Shown here piece after piece: positions 1 to 7,587 of a stretch of DNA of 64,000 nt. Made by a program: the position numbers and the translations under genes. The notes below the pieces were generated by a model. The model saw nothing but the letters and a program-made list of their open reading frames with translations. It searched no databases and was not told the origin of the DNA. This stretch comes from an uncultured Gemmatimonadota bacterium (GTDB lineage: Bacteria; Gemmatimonadota; Gemmatimonadetes; Gemmatimonadales; Gemmatimonadaceae): NCBI GenBank assembly GCA_903910555.1, contig CAIVZZ010000001.1:248001-312000 (forward strand), in the 5' to 3' direction. Numbering within the stretch: position 1 is the first letter of the stretch; the number at the start of each line of letters is the position of its first letter.

Positions 1-2816
1 ATGCGGCTCACATTCAGGTGCAGGGAACGACGTACACAGCGATCTCGTCGGATGACGGGTCGTTCACGACTCTCGTGCCTGATGGGTCGCAAGTTCTTCA
101 GGTTCGTCGCATCGGTTACAAGCGCACGGACTTCATTCTCACGGCGACCGCGACCGACGCCAAGATCGAGATGACGAAGGACGTGCTCGAACTCGAGCAG
201 ATGGTCGTCACGGGCACGACGACCAGCGTCTCCAGCGTCAACTCGGCGAACGCCGTGACAACAGTGTCCGGTGCGGAACTCACCGAAGTTCAGTCGCCAA
301 CTATTGAAAACGCGCTCCAGGGAAAAATCCCCGGTGCCGTTATCTCGACGAACTCGGGAGCACCGGGCGGCGGCGCGCAGATTCAGTTGCGCGGCACGAC
401 GTCGATCAACGGTTCTTCTAGCCCGCTCTACGTCGTTGACGGTGTGCTCGTCAGCAATGCGGCGATCGGAACTGGCCTGAACTCGATCACCAGCGCTGGC
501 GGCGGTATCTCAGGCAGCCAGGACCAGATGGTCAACCGCATTGCCGACATCAATCCTGAAGACATCGAGAGCATCGATGTGCTTAAGGGCGCGTCGGCCG
601 GCGCCATCTATGGATCGAAAGCATCGAACGGCGTCATCGTCATCACGACGAAGCGCGGTTCGAGCGGCAAGCCGAAGATCTCAGTCTCGCAGTCGGTCGG
701 ACAGTTCCAGATGTCACACGAGCTCGGACTGCGCTGCTTCACTTCGGCGGCTCAGGCACTGAACTGGTGGGACAACGTGGTTGGCGCCGGAGCTGGGGCA
801 CCGCTGCCTTATCCGTATAGCCCGGTCTGCAACAACTTCGAAAAGCAGTTCTATGGTGGCAACTCACCGTCGTACGAGACCAACATCAACATCACCGGCG
901 GCACACCGCAGACGTCGTACGTAATCGGCGGAACCGTCCACCGCGACAACGCGATCCAGCTTGCATCGTACTATCAGCGTCAGTCGTTGATGGCGAATCT
1001 GAGCCAGCTGATCGGCGATCACCTCACGGTTCGGTTCAACAACAACTTCGTTCACTCGCTGACGGATCGCGGCATTTCGGGCAACGACAACAGCCCGATT
1101 GTTTCGCCGGGCGACATTTTTTCGGGTACGCCGACGTGGGTGCCGCTCGCGTCAAAGCCATACATCTCAAACCCGTTCCTTTCGGACGGTGCGAACCCGT
1201 TTGCTGATGCCACGCAGATCACCAACCCTGAAGAGGTGTTCCGCTACATCGGCAGCATCAACGCCACGTGGTCTGCTTACTCGTCGCAGCGGCAGTCACT
1301 CGACTTCACCTTCATCGGCGGTGTCGATTCGTACTCCGACAATTCCAACCTGTATGCGCCGCCAAGCAACTTTGTCGAGCAGGCAAGCGGCCAGCCGGGC
1401 CTCGTCGTCACGAATCGCACGTCGGTTACGAATGCAAACCTGAACCTCTCTGGCCAGCATAAGTACATCAACGACTCGTTCACGGCGACGACGACGTTCG
1501 GGTTGCGTCAGGAAACCCGCGGGTTCAGCCAGATCTTGAACCAGGGCAAGCAGCTTCCGCCGGGAATCACCGATGTGAACTTCGGCGTGAACCAGTCGCT
1601 CACCGAACAGCAGCAGCTGATCCACGACTTCGGCTACTTCGCTCAGGAAGAACTGCTCATCAAGGATCGCCTCCTGCTCACGGGCGCGATCAACGAAGAC
1701 CGCTCGAGTGTGAACGGCAACGACAGCAAGTTCTATTCGTATCCGAAGTTCTCGGCATCGTACCGAATTCCGGTCCTGCCGAACTTCATCAACGATTTCA
1801 AAGTTCGCGCAGCATGGGGACAGGCGGGCAACCAGCCGCCGTACGGCTTCAAGTACACGTCGCTCCCGATCGGCACGTACTCCACACAGCTCGGAGCAAC
1901 ACCGTCGGCAACGGCCGGCAATCCGAACATCGTGCCGGAAACGTCGACGGAGACTGAAGGCGGCTTCGACATGCAGATGTTCCACAGCCGCGCCGCATTC
2001 AGCGTGACTGTGTTCCGCAAGAACATCACGAACCTCGTTCTTGCAGCAGCGCTCGCGCCAAGCACCGGCTTCACGCAGGAGTTTGTGAACGGCGGCTCGA
2101 TGACGAACACGGGCGTCGAGTATTCGCTCGAACTCACACCGGTTCAGAACAAGAACTTCAGCTGGGTTTCGCGCACGACGTTTGCAAACGTCGCGAGCCA
2201 CGTCACCGCGCTCAGCGTTCCGTGCTTCAACGGAGGATCGTTCTTCTCGGTTCAGTTCGGTGCGCCGTACGTGTGTCAGGGACTGTCGGCGACAACGGTT
2301 CAGGTCGACAACGGCCGAAACGCCGCAGGCGCGCGCATCGTGCAGGACCTTGAATCTGCACCGAAGTACACGGTCGGAATTTCGAACGAATTCAAGTTCG
2401 GATCGATGCGCGTGTTCGCACTCATCGACTGGCGCCAGGGTGGCTACGCGGTCGACCTCACGCAGCTCTACTACGATCCCGTTCAGCTGCTCGCGGATAC
2501 GGCGGCGTCAATCGCGCGTCTCAACTCGTTCGGTGCCGGAAACGGCGTCTACCTGCAGCCGGCCGGCTTCGTGAAGTTCCGCGAGTTGTCCGTGTCGTAC
2601 GCGGTGCCGAAGTCGTTCATGCAGAGCATGAACATCAACTCGGCGTCGAATCTTCGTCTCGAAGTGAGCGGTCGCAATCTGTGGACCTGGACGAAATACG
2701 GCGGCTACGATCCAGAAGTCTCGAACTTCAGCAACCAGAACATCGGTCGCTTCCAGGACGTGACGCCTTACCCGCCATCGCGAAGCTTCTTCTTCACCAT
2801 CAAGGCAGACTTCTGA
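1..2816 (+). CDS. SusC/RagA-type TonB-dependent outer-membrane receptor (5' partial)
   Basis: The frame is open from base 3, so the true start lies before the window; a GTG at 18 is internal. The visible N-terminus is the end of a carboxypeptidase-regulatory-like domain. The TonB plug follows (VVTGTTTSVSSVNSANAVTT, then QLRGTTSI, PLYVVDGV and VLKGASAGAIYGSKASNGV). The remainder is a long beta-barrel ending in Phe. SusC proteins import oligomeric nutrients through the outer membrane, powered by TonB, with a SusD lipoprotein as lid; the susD-like gene starts 40 bp downstream, as expected for the pair. The substrate cannot be read from sequence, and no glycoside hydrolase lies next to it inside the window. 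Confidence 0.93.
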   Translation, partial: AAHIQVQGTTYTAISSDDGSFTTLVPDGSQVLQVRRIGYKRTDFILTATATDAKIEMTKDVLELEQMVVTGTTTSVSSVNSANAVTTVSGAELTEVQSPTIENALQGKIPGAVISTNSGAPGGGAQIQLRGTTSINGSSSPLYVVDGVLVSNAAIGTGLNSITSAGGGISGSQDQMVNRIADINPEDIESIDVLKGASAGAIYGSKASNGVIVITTKRGSSGKPKISVSQSVGQFQMSHELGLRCFTSAAQALNWWDNVVGAGAGAPLPYPYSPVCNNFEKQFYGGNSPSYETNINITGGTPQTSYVIGGTVHRDNAIQLASYYQRQSLMANLSQLIGDHLTVRFNNNFVHSLTDRGISGNDNSPIVSPGDIFSGTPTWVPLASKPYISNPFLSDGANPFADATQITNPEEVFRYIGSINATWSAYSSQRQSLDFTFIGGVDSYSDNSNLYAPPSNFVEQASGQPGLVVTNRTSVTNANLNLSGQHKYINDSFTATTTFGLRQETRGFSQILNQGKQLPPGITDVNFGVNQSLTEQQQLIHDFGYFAQEELLIKDRLLLTGAINEDRSSVNGNDSKFYSYPKFSASYRIPVLPNFINDFKVRAAWGQAGNQPPYGFKYTSLPIGTYSTQLGATPSATAGNPNIVPETSTETEGGFDMQMFHSRAAFSVTVFRKNITNLVLAAALAPSTGFTQEFVNGGSMTNTGVEYSLELTPVQNKNFSWVSRTTFANVASHVTALSVPCFNGGSFFSVQFGAPYVCQGLSATTVQVDNGRNAAGARIVQDLESAPKYTVGISNEFKFGSMRVFALIDWRQGGYAVDLTQLYYDPVQLLADTAASIARLNSFGAGNGVYLQPAGFVKFRELSVSYAVPKSFMQSMNINSASNLRLEVSGRNLWTWTKYGGYDPEVSNFSNQNIGRFQDVTPYPPSRSFFFTIKADF

Positions 2817-2856
2817 GCCAACCATGATCAATCCAACCACTAAGGTGAGGCCGATC

Positions 2857-4260
2857 ATGACCAAGCGCATCATGGCGCTCGTCGCAGCACTGGCGCTGAC
2901 GACGGCAGCTTGCAAAGATGCCACGTCGATTCCGGACCTCAACAACGTTTCATCGTCACTGCTGGCGACGGGACTGAACCGCGCATCGGTTCAACTCCTT
3001 GCGACAGGCCTTTTGAATGCGGACCGCGGCAACGCGGGTGAGACGTACATCGTCTTCCCGGAGACGATGGCGCGTGACCTCTATCGCATCGACAACGCGG
3101 AAAATCGCTGGATCACGCAGATGATCGGCCAGGCCGCCGATCCAAGCGCGTTCACCGGCGGCTCACTTTGGGCCGGCTATTACGTCGCGATCAAGTCCGC
3201 AAACAACATCATCGACAACATCAAGACAGCAACGGATCTGTCACCCGCCGAACAGGCGGCAACGGTCGGACTCGCGCAAACCTTCAAGGCGCTGCAGTAC
3301 TGGCACGTCGTGGAGATGCGCGATTCGCTGGGTCTGCCGATCGCGGTGGACAATCCGATCAGTGCACCGCCCGCAGCGTTCGTCTGCAAATCGGATGGCC
3401 TCGCGTATATATCGTCTCTGCTCGACAGCGCCTACACGAGTCTGCAGGCGGCGGGGGCAACAGCATTCCCGTTTGCACTCCCGGCAGGTTTCACGTCGAA
3501 CGGCGACTACTCGACACCCGCCGCATTCGCGTTGTGGAATCGCGGCATCAAGGGGAAGGTCGAGTTCTATCGCGGTATGGATCACACGCATCCGAACGTG
3601 GCGAGCTTTGCCACCTCGGTCGCGGCACTGACGCAGGCGCTGGGAACGCTGGGTGCATCGACACTCACGAACTCAGTCTACTACACGTACAGCACGTCGC
3701 CGGGCGAGCGCGAGAGCCCGTTTGCAGGCGATGCCGCTGTGCACCTGAACCCGTCGGCTGGAGACAGTCTTCAGGCGGGCGACCTGCGCGGCTCCAAGAT
3801 CCTCCATACGTGCACCGGCCTGTGCTCTGGATCCGGCGTGACGACGACGTACGATATGGCGTACGCGGTCGCGGCAGATCCGACGAACCTCACACGTCCG
3901 TTCGCGATTCTCAAGAATGATGAGATGATTCTGCTTCGCGCCCAGGCTGAGATTGAGGCAGGGCAGCTCGCTGCCGCGACGGCGGACGTAAACTTCGTTC
4001 GCACGAATGAGGGTGGCTTGCCGGCGTTGGCAACATTTGCCTCGGCAACGGCCGGTCGCGCGGCAGTCATGTATGAGAAGCGTTACTCCCTGCTGTTCGA
4101 AGGAGCGCAGCGCTTCGTCGACCTGCGGGCGTACGGCTTTCTCAACGCCGCACACTTGAAGAAGGAAACGGCGGCTGACATTTTCCAGTCGACGCTTCCG
4201 ATTCCACAGGCAGAGATCAACGGTCGCGGCGGTGCACAGCCGACGGTGACCTGCCCGTAA
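2857..4260 (+). CDS. SusD/RagB-type outer-membrane lipoprotein
   Basis: This 467-residue protein partners the SusC receptor. I chose the ATG at 2857 because AAGGTGAGG at 2842-2850 is a good Shine-Dalgarno 6 bases upstream and the product then opens with a lipoprotein signal (MTKRIMALVAALALTTAAC, Cys19 as lipidation site). An in-frame ATG at 2824 would add 11 residues. A helical solute-binding body follows, with the C-terminal RYSLLFEGAQRFVDLRAYG segment typical of SusD-like proteins. It should sit on the outer leaflet of the outer membrane and deliver ligand to the receptor. Transcription ends at the hairpin at 4292-4329. Confidence 0.9.
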   Translation: MTKRIMALVAALALTTAACKDATSIPDLNNVSSSLLATGLNRASVQLLATGLLNADRGNAGETYIVFPETMARDLYRIDNAENRWITQMIGQAADPSAFTGGSLWAGYYVAIKSANNIIDNIKTATDLSPAEQAATVGLAQTFKALQYWHVVEMRDSLGLPIAVDNPISAPPAAFVCKSDGLAYISSLLDSAYTSLQAAGATAFPFALPAGFTSNGDYSTPAAFALWNRGIKGKVEFYRGMDHTHPNVASFATSVAALTQALGTLGASTLTNSVYYTYSTSPGERESPFAGDAAVHLNPSAGDSLQAGDLRGSKILHTCTGLCSGSGVTTTYDMAYAVAADPTNLTRPFAILKNDEMILLRAQAEIEAGQLAAATADVNFVRTNEGGLPALATFASATAGRAAVMYEKRYSLLFEGAQRFVDLRAYGFLNAAHLKKETAADIFQSTLPIPQAEINGRGGAQPTVTCP

Positions 4261-4291
4261 GGGATTGAGAAGGGATTGAGTGAGAAGAAAA

Positions 4292-4329
4292 GAAATCGCC
4301 CCGGCACGTTGCCGGGGCGATTTCTTTTT
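4292..4329. terminator. Bidirectional intrinsic terminator
   Basis: A perfect 15-bp stem (GAAATCGCCCCGGCA paired with TGCCGGGGCGATTTC) with loop CGT is followed by TTTTT on the plus strand. On the minus strand the hairpin runs into TTTTCTTCTC. It lies between the convergent susD-like gene and the HD-domain gene and can serve both. Confidence 0.95.
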
Positions 4330-4358
4330 CGTGCCAGGTGCGTTGTGAGCGATGCCGG

Positions 4359-4961
4359 TTAAGTCGAGTAGTGCTCCAGCGCTTCAGCCACGTCGCGGAG
4401 TTCCTCGAGAATCGATCCATCGAACCCAACCTCGTTCAGGCGATCGTACACGGCTCGATACCACCGAATCGTTCCTTCGCGTCCGACTGAAAAACGATTC
4501 CACACAGTGTCGGGATCGATCGTTCGGCGCAAATCAGCGAGGATTGAGCTGCCGTTGTGCACTTTGTCCGCCGCGCAGACCCAGCGCGCGCATTCGTTCG
4601 CGCTTTCGAGGCGGCGCAGGTAGTCAATTTTCTTTTCGTCTTTGTCGAATTCGTTGCCGTCTTCATCCACGCGGCGGTGCGTCACCGCGAGCACCGCTTC
4701 GAGAACATTCGCGCCGAACTTTTCGCCGATCCGCTCTTCCAGCATTTCCTGCGTCCAGCCACCGCGCACGCAGTCCTCAATCACATCGTGCAAAATGCCG
4801 GCAATCACGGTCTCGTCATCGCGGCCATAGCGCGTGAGAATGATCGCGACGTTGGCCGGATGGGTGAGATAGGGCAGGGCGGTTCCTTTGCGCACCTGAC
4901 GGTCGTGATGCTTCGCTGCAAATGCGAATGCGTGATTGATGCGATCGGAATAGCCGGTCAC
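4359..4961 (-). CDS. HD-domain phosphohydrolase, RelA/SpoT-hydrolase (MESH1)-like
   Basis: A 200-residue protein starting at GTG 4961, which overlaps the TGA of the upstream gene as GTGA. A longer in-frame reading upstream is antisense to that gene and is discarded. The metal-binding HD motifs are visible: H in YLTHPANVA (about 34), HD in AGILHDVIED (58-59), and D in CAADKVHN. Small single-domain proteins of this layout resemble the (p)ppGpp 3'-pyrophosphohydrolase domain of SpoT/MESH1. A role in hydrolysing ppGpp or another nucleotide is therefore likely but not proven. It is co-transcribed with the Wzz/BY-kinase-like membrane protein; the functional link is unknown. Confidence 0.8.
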   Translation of the reverse strand: MTGYSDRINHAFAFAAKHHDRQVRKGTALPYLTHPANVAIILTRYGRDDETVIAGILHDVIEDCVRGGWTQEMLEERIGEKFGANVLEAVLAVTHRRVDEDGNEFDKDEKKIDYLRRLESANECARWVCAADKVHNGSSILADLRRTIDPDTVWNRFSVGREGTIRWYRAVYDRLNEVGFDGSILEELRDVAEALEHYST

Positions 4962-6622
4962 TGCCCCTCCGGAGTCGGACGACGCACACGCGCGGCCGTG
5001 GTCTTCGTCATAAGCTCGCTGCGCGGCGCCACGCGCGGCAACTCCGCATCCCAAATTGCGAGCCCGTGCAACAGCGCGCCCGACCCGCGCACATGGGTGG
5101 CCATGCCCTGGAGCCGCATGAGTTCGGTGCGTCCGATCTCGGCGCAGAGCACAGTCACCGGCTTGTCGACGAGCGTGCAGGCAAGCACGAGCGAGGCGTC
5201 CGTGGGCGCAACGATCACGCAGAAATCGTACTCGCTGCAAAAACGCGCGAATTCCAAACGTCCTGATTCCCTCGTCTCGCTGTCGGGGATTTCGGCCCTG
5301 ATCGCACCGGCGGGCACAACATCAATTGAGAGCCCGTCGCTCGCGCCGATCGGCCGTGTGACCTCGCGCCAGAGCCGCACGCCGGCGATCGCATCAGAAA
5401 ACCCCGGTTCGGGGCGCTCGCCATAAAAACCTGCGACAGAACTTCCTTCTGCATCGACATCGATCACCAGCGTCGCGCGCGCATCTGCAGCGGCAGCGAG
5501 CGCCAGGCGCCCGGCTACTGTCGAAACCACGGCCCGATCATCACCGGTCACCGCCACTGTTCGCGTGCGCGTTCCAGTTGCAGTGAGCCCGAGATACAGC
5601 ATTCGGAACGGATCAATGCCGCCGATGCGCGGTGTGCGGTCTGCATCGCGCGCAACAGCGAGGATCGGCGCACGCGCAATACGCTCCGCTTCACGCGGCG
5701 TCGCAAGCGTCGGCTTGTTAATTTCAGCCGAGAGATTAAACGAGAACCCCGCGATCACGGCGAGCACCATCGCGGCGAAGAGCATCGCGATCGGCGGGAC
5801 GCGCCGCGTCGCCTGCGATTTTGCTGCGGCGGCGTCGCGGTCGACCGCGGCGTTTCGCACTCGCAGTGCGCGGAGAGCGGAATCGCTTGCGCTGGCGATA
5901 TGGCGCACGCTGTCGCGCAGCGCACGAGGCGCGACCGTGTCGATCGGCGCGGCGTTGCCGTTTGCGGACGCGTCGAGATCCGATGTGGCGCGCGCCAGCG
6001 AGCCGCGCCGGCGCACCGCCGCGTCGCGGATCGCGACGCCAACTTCGTTCACGCTCGCGGTGAGATCTGCATACGGCGGATCTGTGGCGCCTTTTGGCGC
6101 GAGCGCGGCGCGGCGCTTCTCGAGTGCATCTAGGGAATCGGTGAGCTTCGCGGTGCGCGTGTCACCGTGCAGCGCGGCAGCGGCTGCGAGCGCACGATAC
6201 GACGCCGGGAGCGGCGCGTTCGTTGCGCGCGCAATGAGCGCGTCGAGTTCAGTCGCGAGAAGCTGAAGCGAATCGCGTTTCGCCCGCTGTGGCGCGGTCA
6301 GTCCTGTCGGTTCGCCGGCGAGAAATTCCGCCGCGAGTACCGTAGCCGAATATTCCGAATCCGCGTGCGCCGCCGCGCGATGCGCGCTGTCGGCGTGCAG
6401 CAGCAGCGGAACGGAATCATCGCGCTGAAGAGCGCCCGGAGCTCCGCGCGACGTGCCGTTGTCTTTCGGCACGAAGAACAGCACGACAACTACGACGATG
6501 AACGTTGCGATGGTGCCGACCGCGAATCGTCCGCTGCGCTGCCCCGCGAGTGCGGCGCGCGCGCCAAGCCATTCAGGGCGCGATGCGACGGGAGGTGTTG
6601 ACGGGGCAGGCATGGAGATCAC
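4958..6622 (-). CDS. Wzz/BY-kinase-like membrane protein with degenerate P-loop
   Basis: A 554-residue protein with a first membrane helix at about 33-51, an Ala/Arg-rich and probably helical periplasmic region to about 275, and a second helix at about 276-296. A linker then resembles the Wzc linker (INKPTLATPREAERIARAPI), followed by a cytoplasmic Rossmann-like domain. This is the topology of polysaccharide co-polymerase/bacterial tyrosine kinases. However, the Walker A position reads VTGDDRAVVS with no GKS/T, the Walker A' strand is LVIDVD, and there is no C-terminal Tyr cluster. It probably does not phosphorylate; a structural role in envelope polysaccharide assembly is inferred. Start is GTG 6622 or ATG 6613; neither has a clear ribosome site. 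It overlaps the HD gene by 4 bases. Confidence 0.65.
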   Translation of the reverse strand: MISMPAPSTPPVASRPEWLGARAALAGQRSGRFAVGTIATFIVVVVVLFFVPKDNGTSRGAPGALQRDDSVPLLLHADSAHRAAAHADSEYSATVLAAEFLAGEPTGLTAPQRAKRDSLQLLATELDALIARATNAPLPASYRALAAAAALHGDTRTAKLTDSLDALEKRRAALAPKGATDPPYADLTASVNEVGVAIRDAAVRRRGSLARATSDLDASANGNAAPIDTVAPRALRDSVRHIASASDSALRALRVRNAAVDRDAAAAKSQATRRVPPIAMLFAAMVLAVIAGFSFNLSAEINKPTLATPREAERIARAPILAVARDADRTPRIGGIDPFRMLYLGLTATGTRTRTVAVTGDDRAVVSTVAGRLALAAAADARATLVIDVDAEGSSVAGFYGERPEPGFSDAIAGVRLWREVTRPIGASDGLSIDVVPAGAIRAEIPDSETRESGRLEFARFCSEYDFCVIVAPTDASLVLACTLVDKPVTVLCAEIGRTELMRLQGMATHVRGSGALLHGLAIWDAELPRVAPRSELMTKTTAARVRRPTPEGQ

Positions 6623-6635
6623 GAAGGTAACGCAA

Positions 6636-6662
6636 ACGGGCGCCCGATAACCGGGCGCCCGT
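6636..6662 (-). terminator. GC-rich hairpin after the cupredoxin gene
   Basis: ACGGGCGCCCG and CGGGCGCCCGT form a perfect 11-bp stem around a 5-base loop, 33 bases after the cupredoxin stop codon. The minus-strand tail is only TTTGCG, so termination may be partial and some transcription could continue into the downstream membrane-protein gene. Confidence 0.55.
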
Positions 6663-6694
6663 CATGTTGAACAGGGTGTTGCCGTTTACCGCGA

Positions 6695-7207
6695 TTACTG
6701 AACGGTGACGGTTCCCTTCATGTTCATCGCGAGGTGCGGCGTGCAGTTGAACGAGTACTTGCCGGCCTTGATGCCCGCGAACGAGATCGTGTACGAATCA
6801 CCAATGTTGAGCAGGAGCGGGCTGGAGAGCTCGCCGATCTTGCCGCCGCCCATGTTCGCGTCGAGCTGCGCCTTCACGGCAGCGTCGGCGAGACCCGGCT
6901 GAGCAACGTCGAACGCAACGTTGTGCGGCGGGGTCGAGACAACGGTGAACTTGATGCCGTCGCCGGCTTTGATCGTGAGATCTGCGGGATCGAACTTATA
7001 GGTATTGCCATCGCCGATCATCTTCACTTCCCACGTCTTGCCCGTGATGGGCATCCCGGTACCCGTCGCCGCTGCGCCCGCTGCCGGGGCCGCTGCTGCC
7101 GCACCAGCTGCCGGCGCGCCCGCCGCAGGCGTCGCGTCCTTGGCACCACCACCGCACGCGCCGAGAACAATGGCGCTCGAGACAAGAGCTACACCGAGGA
7201 ACCGCAT
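6695..7207 (-). CDS. Cupredoxin (plastocyanin/azurin-like) lipoprotein
   Basis: A 170-residue predicted lipoprotein. ATG 7207 is chosen because GGAGG (7222-7218 on the minus strand) lies 10 bases upstream and a lipobox follows (VSSAIVLGACGGG). After the lipidated Cys comes a low-complexity Ala/Pro/Gly linker of about 25 residues, then a cupredoxin fold. Likely type 1 copper ligands are His in PPHNVAFD, Cys and His in FNCTPH, and a Met in the following LAMNMKG. It is probably a membrane-tethered periplasmic electron carrier. A promoter (TTGCAT, 17 bp, TAATTT) with an overlapping Crp/Fnr-like palindrome lies upstream. Confidence 0.85.
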   Translation of the reverse strand: MRFLGVALVSSAIVLGACGGGAKDATPAAGAPAAGAAAAAPAAGAAATGTGMPITGKTWEVKMIGDGNTYKFDPADLTIKAGDGIKFTVVSTPPHNVAFDVAQPGLADAAVKAQLDANMGGGKIGELSSPLLLNIGDSYTISFAGIKAGKYSFNCTPHLAMNMKGTVTVQ

Positions 7208-7277
7208 TACTGAAAGGCCTCCAGAACCGAACACAAATGGATGGTTGACATGCTCAATGCGGAGTGAATCCGAAGTA

Positions 7278-7293
7278 TGTGAAATTATTCACA
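7278..7293. promoter_or_regulatory. Crp/Fnr-family operator-like palindrome
   Basis: TGTGAAATTATTCACA is a perfect palindrome matching the TGTGA-N6-TCACA pattern bound by Crp-type regulators. It covers the -10 of the minus-strand cupredoxin promoter. It lies about 70 bp upstream of the -35 of the histidine promoter on the plus strand. It is AT-rich in a GC-rich region, so chance occurrence is less likely. No Crp/Fnr regulator gene is in the window. Confidence 0.5.
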
Positions 7294-7310
7294 ACCAACG
7301 GGAAATGCAA
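7282..7310 (-). promoter_or_regulatory. Candidate promoter of the cupredoxin gene
   Basis: Read on the minus strand: TTGCAT (7310-7305), 17-bp spacer, TAATTT (7287-7282). A start near 7275 would give a leader of about 70 bases before ATG 7207. The spacing is ideal and the -35 has four of six consensus bases. This is a prediction only. Confidence 0.45.
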
Positions 7311-7360
7311 TCTTTTGACGAACAAATCCCAGCGGCGTCCCCGTCCCGCGACCGGAAAAG

Positions 7361-7389
7361 TTGACTGGGCCCGCGGCCCCGACTACTCT
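7361..7389 (+). promoter_or_regulatory. Promoter of the histidine operon
   Basis: TTGACT (7361-7366), exactly 17 bp, then TACTCT (7384-7389). Transcription would begin near 7395-7397, only a few bases before the leader-peptide ATG at 7400, so the leader peptide may be translated from a nearly leaderless mRNA. This is the best sigma70-type match in the intergenic region. Confidence 0.7.
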
Positions 7390-7399
7390 TCGCTCCATC

Positions 7400-7486
7400 A
7401 TGGTCACTCAGAACCTCCATCATGTGCATCGCCACCACGGCCCGTCGGGCCGCGGCGAGGTTGCACGTGTCCGGATGACCGCCTAA
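7400..7486 (+). CDS. hisL: his operon leader peptide (attenuator peptide)
   Basis: A 28-codon reading frame, ATG 7400 to TAA 7484-7486. Codons 7-13 read HHVHRHH: five His codons (CAT at 7418, 7421, 7427; CAC at 7433, 7436) in seven. It lies between the strong promoter at 7361-7389 and hisG. The His run ends at 7438, exactly where the first RNA stem of the attenuator begins, so a ribosome waiting for charged His-tRNA would block that stem. No Shine-Dalgarno is visible; the transcript probably starts 3-5 bases upstream. The peptide itself is expected to have no function beyond sensing His-tRNA charging. Confidence 0.88.
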   Translation: MVTQNLHHVHRHHGPSGRGEVARVRMTA

Positions 7487-7544
7487 GAAGCGCGTTCGAC
7501 ACCCCTGCTCCGAGCCCGGCCCGTCCCAACGGACGGGCTTTTTT
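7438..7544 (+). promoter_or_regulatory. Histidine attenuator: competing RNA stems
   Basis: Three pairings compete. Stem 1:2 is CGGCCC (7438-7443) with GGGCCG (7447-7452). Stem 2:3, the anti-terminator, is CGGGCCG (7446-7452) with CGGCCCG (7517-7523). Stem 3:4, the terminator, is GCCCGTCC (7519-7526) with GGACGGGC (7531-7538), then T6. Stem 2:3 uses most of the 5' arm of the terminator. Stalling at the His codons covers segment 1 and favours 2:3, giving read-through into hisG. With ample His-tRNA the ribosome moves on, 1:2 or segment 2 occlusion frees 3, and the terminator forms. The pairings are read directly from the sequence; energies were not computed. Confidence 0.8.
7519..7544 (+). terminator. 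Attenuator terminator upstream of hisG
   Basis: A perfect 8-bp GC-rich stem (GCCCGTCC / GGACGGGC) with loop CAAC and a run of six T ends 44 bases before the hisG ATG. It lies downstream of the His-rich leader peptide, as expected for transcription attenuation. Confidence 0.9.
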
Positions 7545-7587
7545 CATTTCGGCACCAAAACTCTCCCTCGTCAAACGGTCTAACTCC

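Noticed and set aside
1296-2201. Long antisense open frame (301 codons) inside the SusC gene
   Set aside because: Arg/Val/Glu-rich composition typical of the complement of a GC-rich gene, no family resemblance, fully inside a certain gene.
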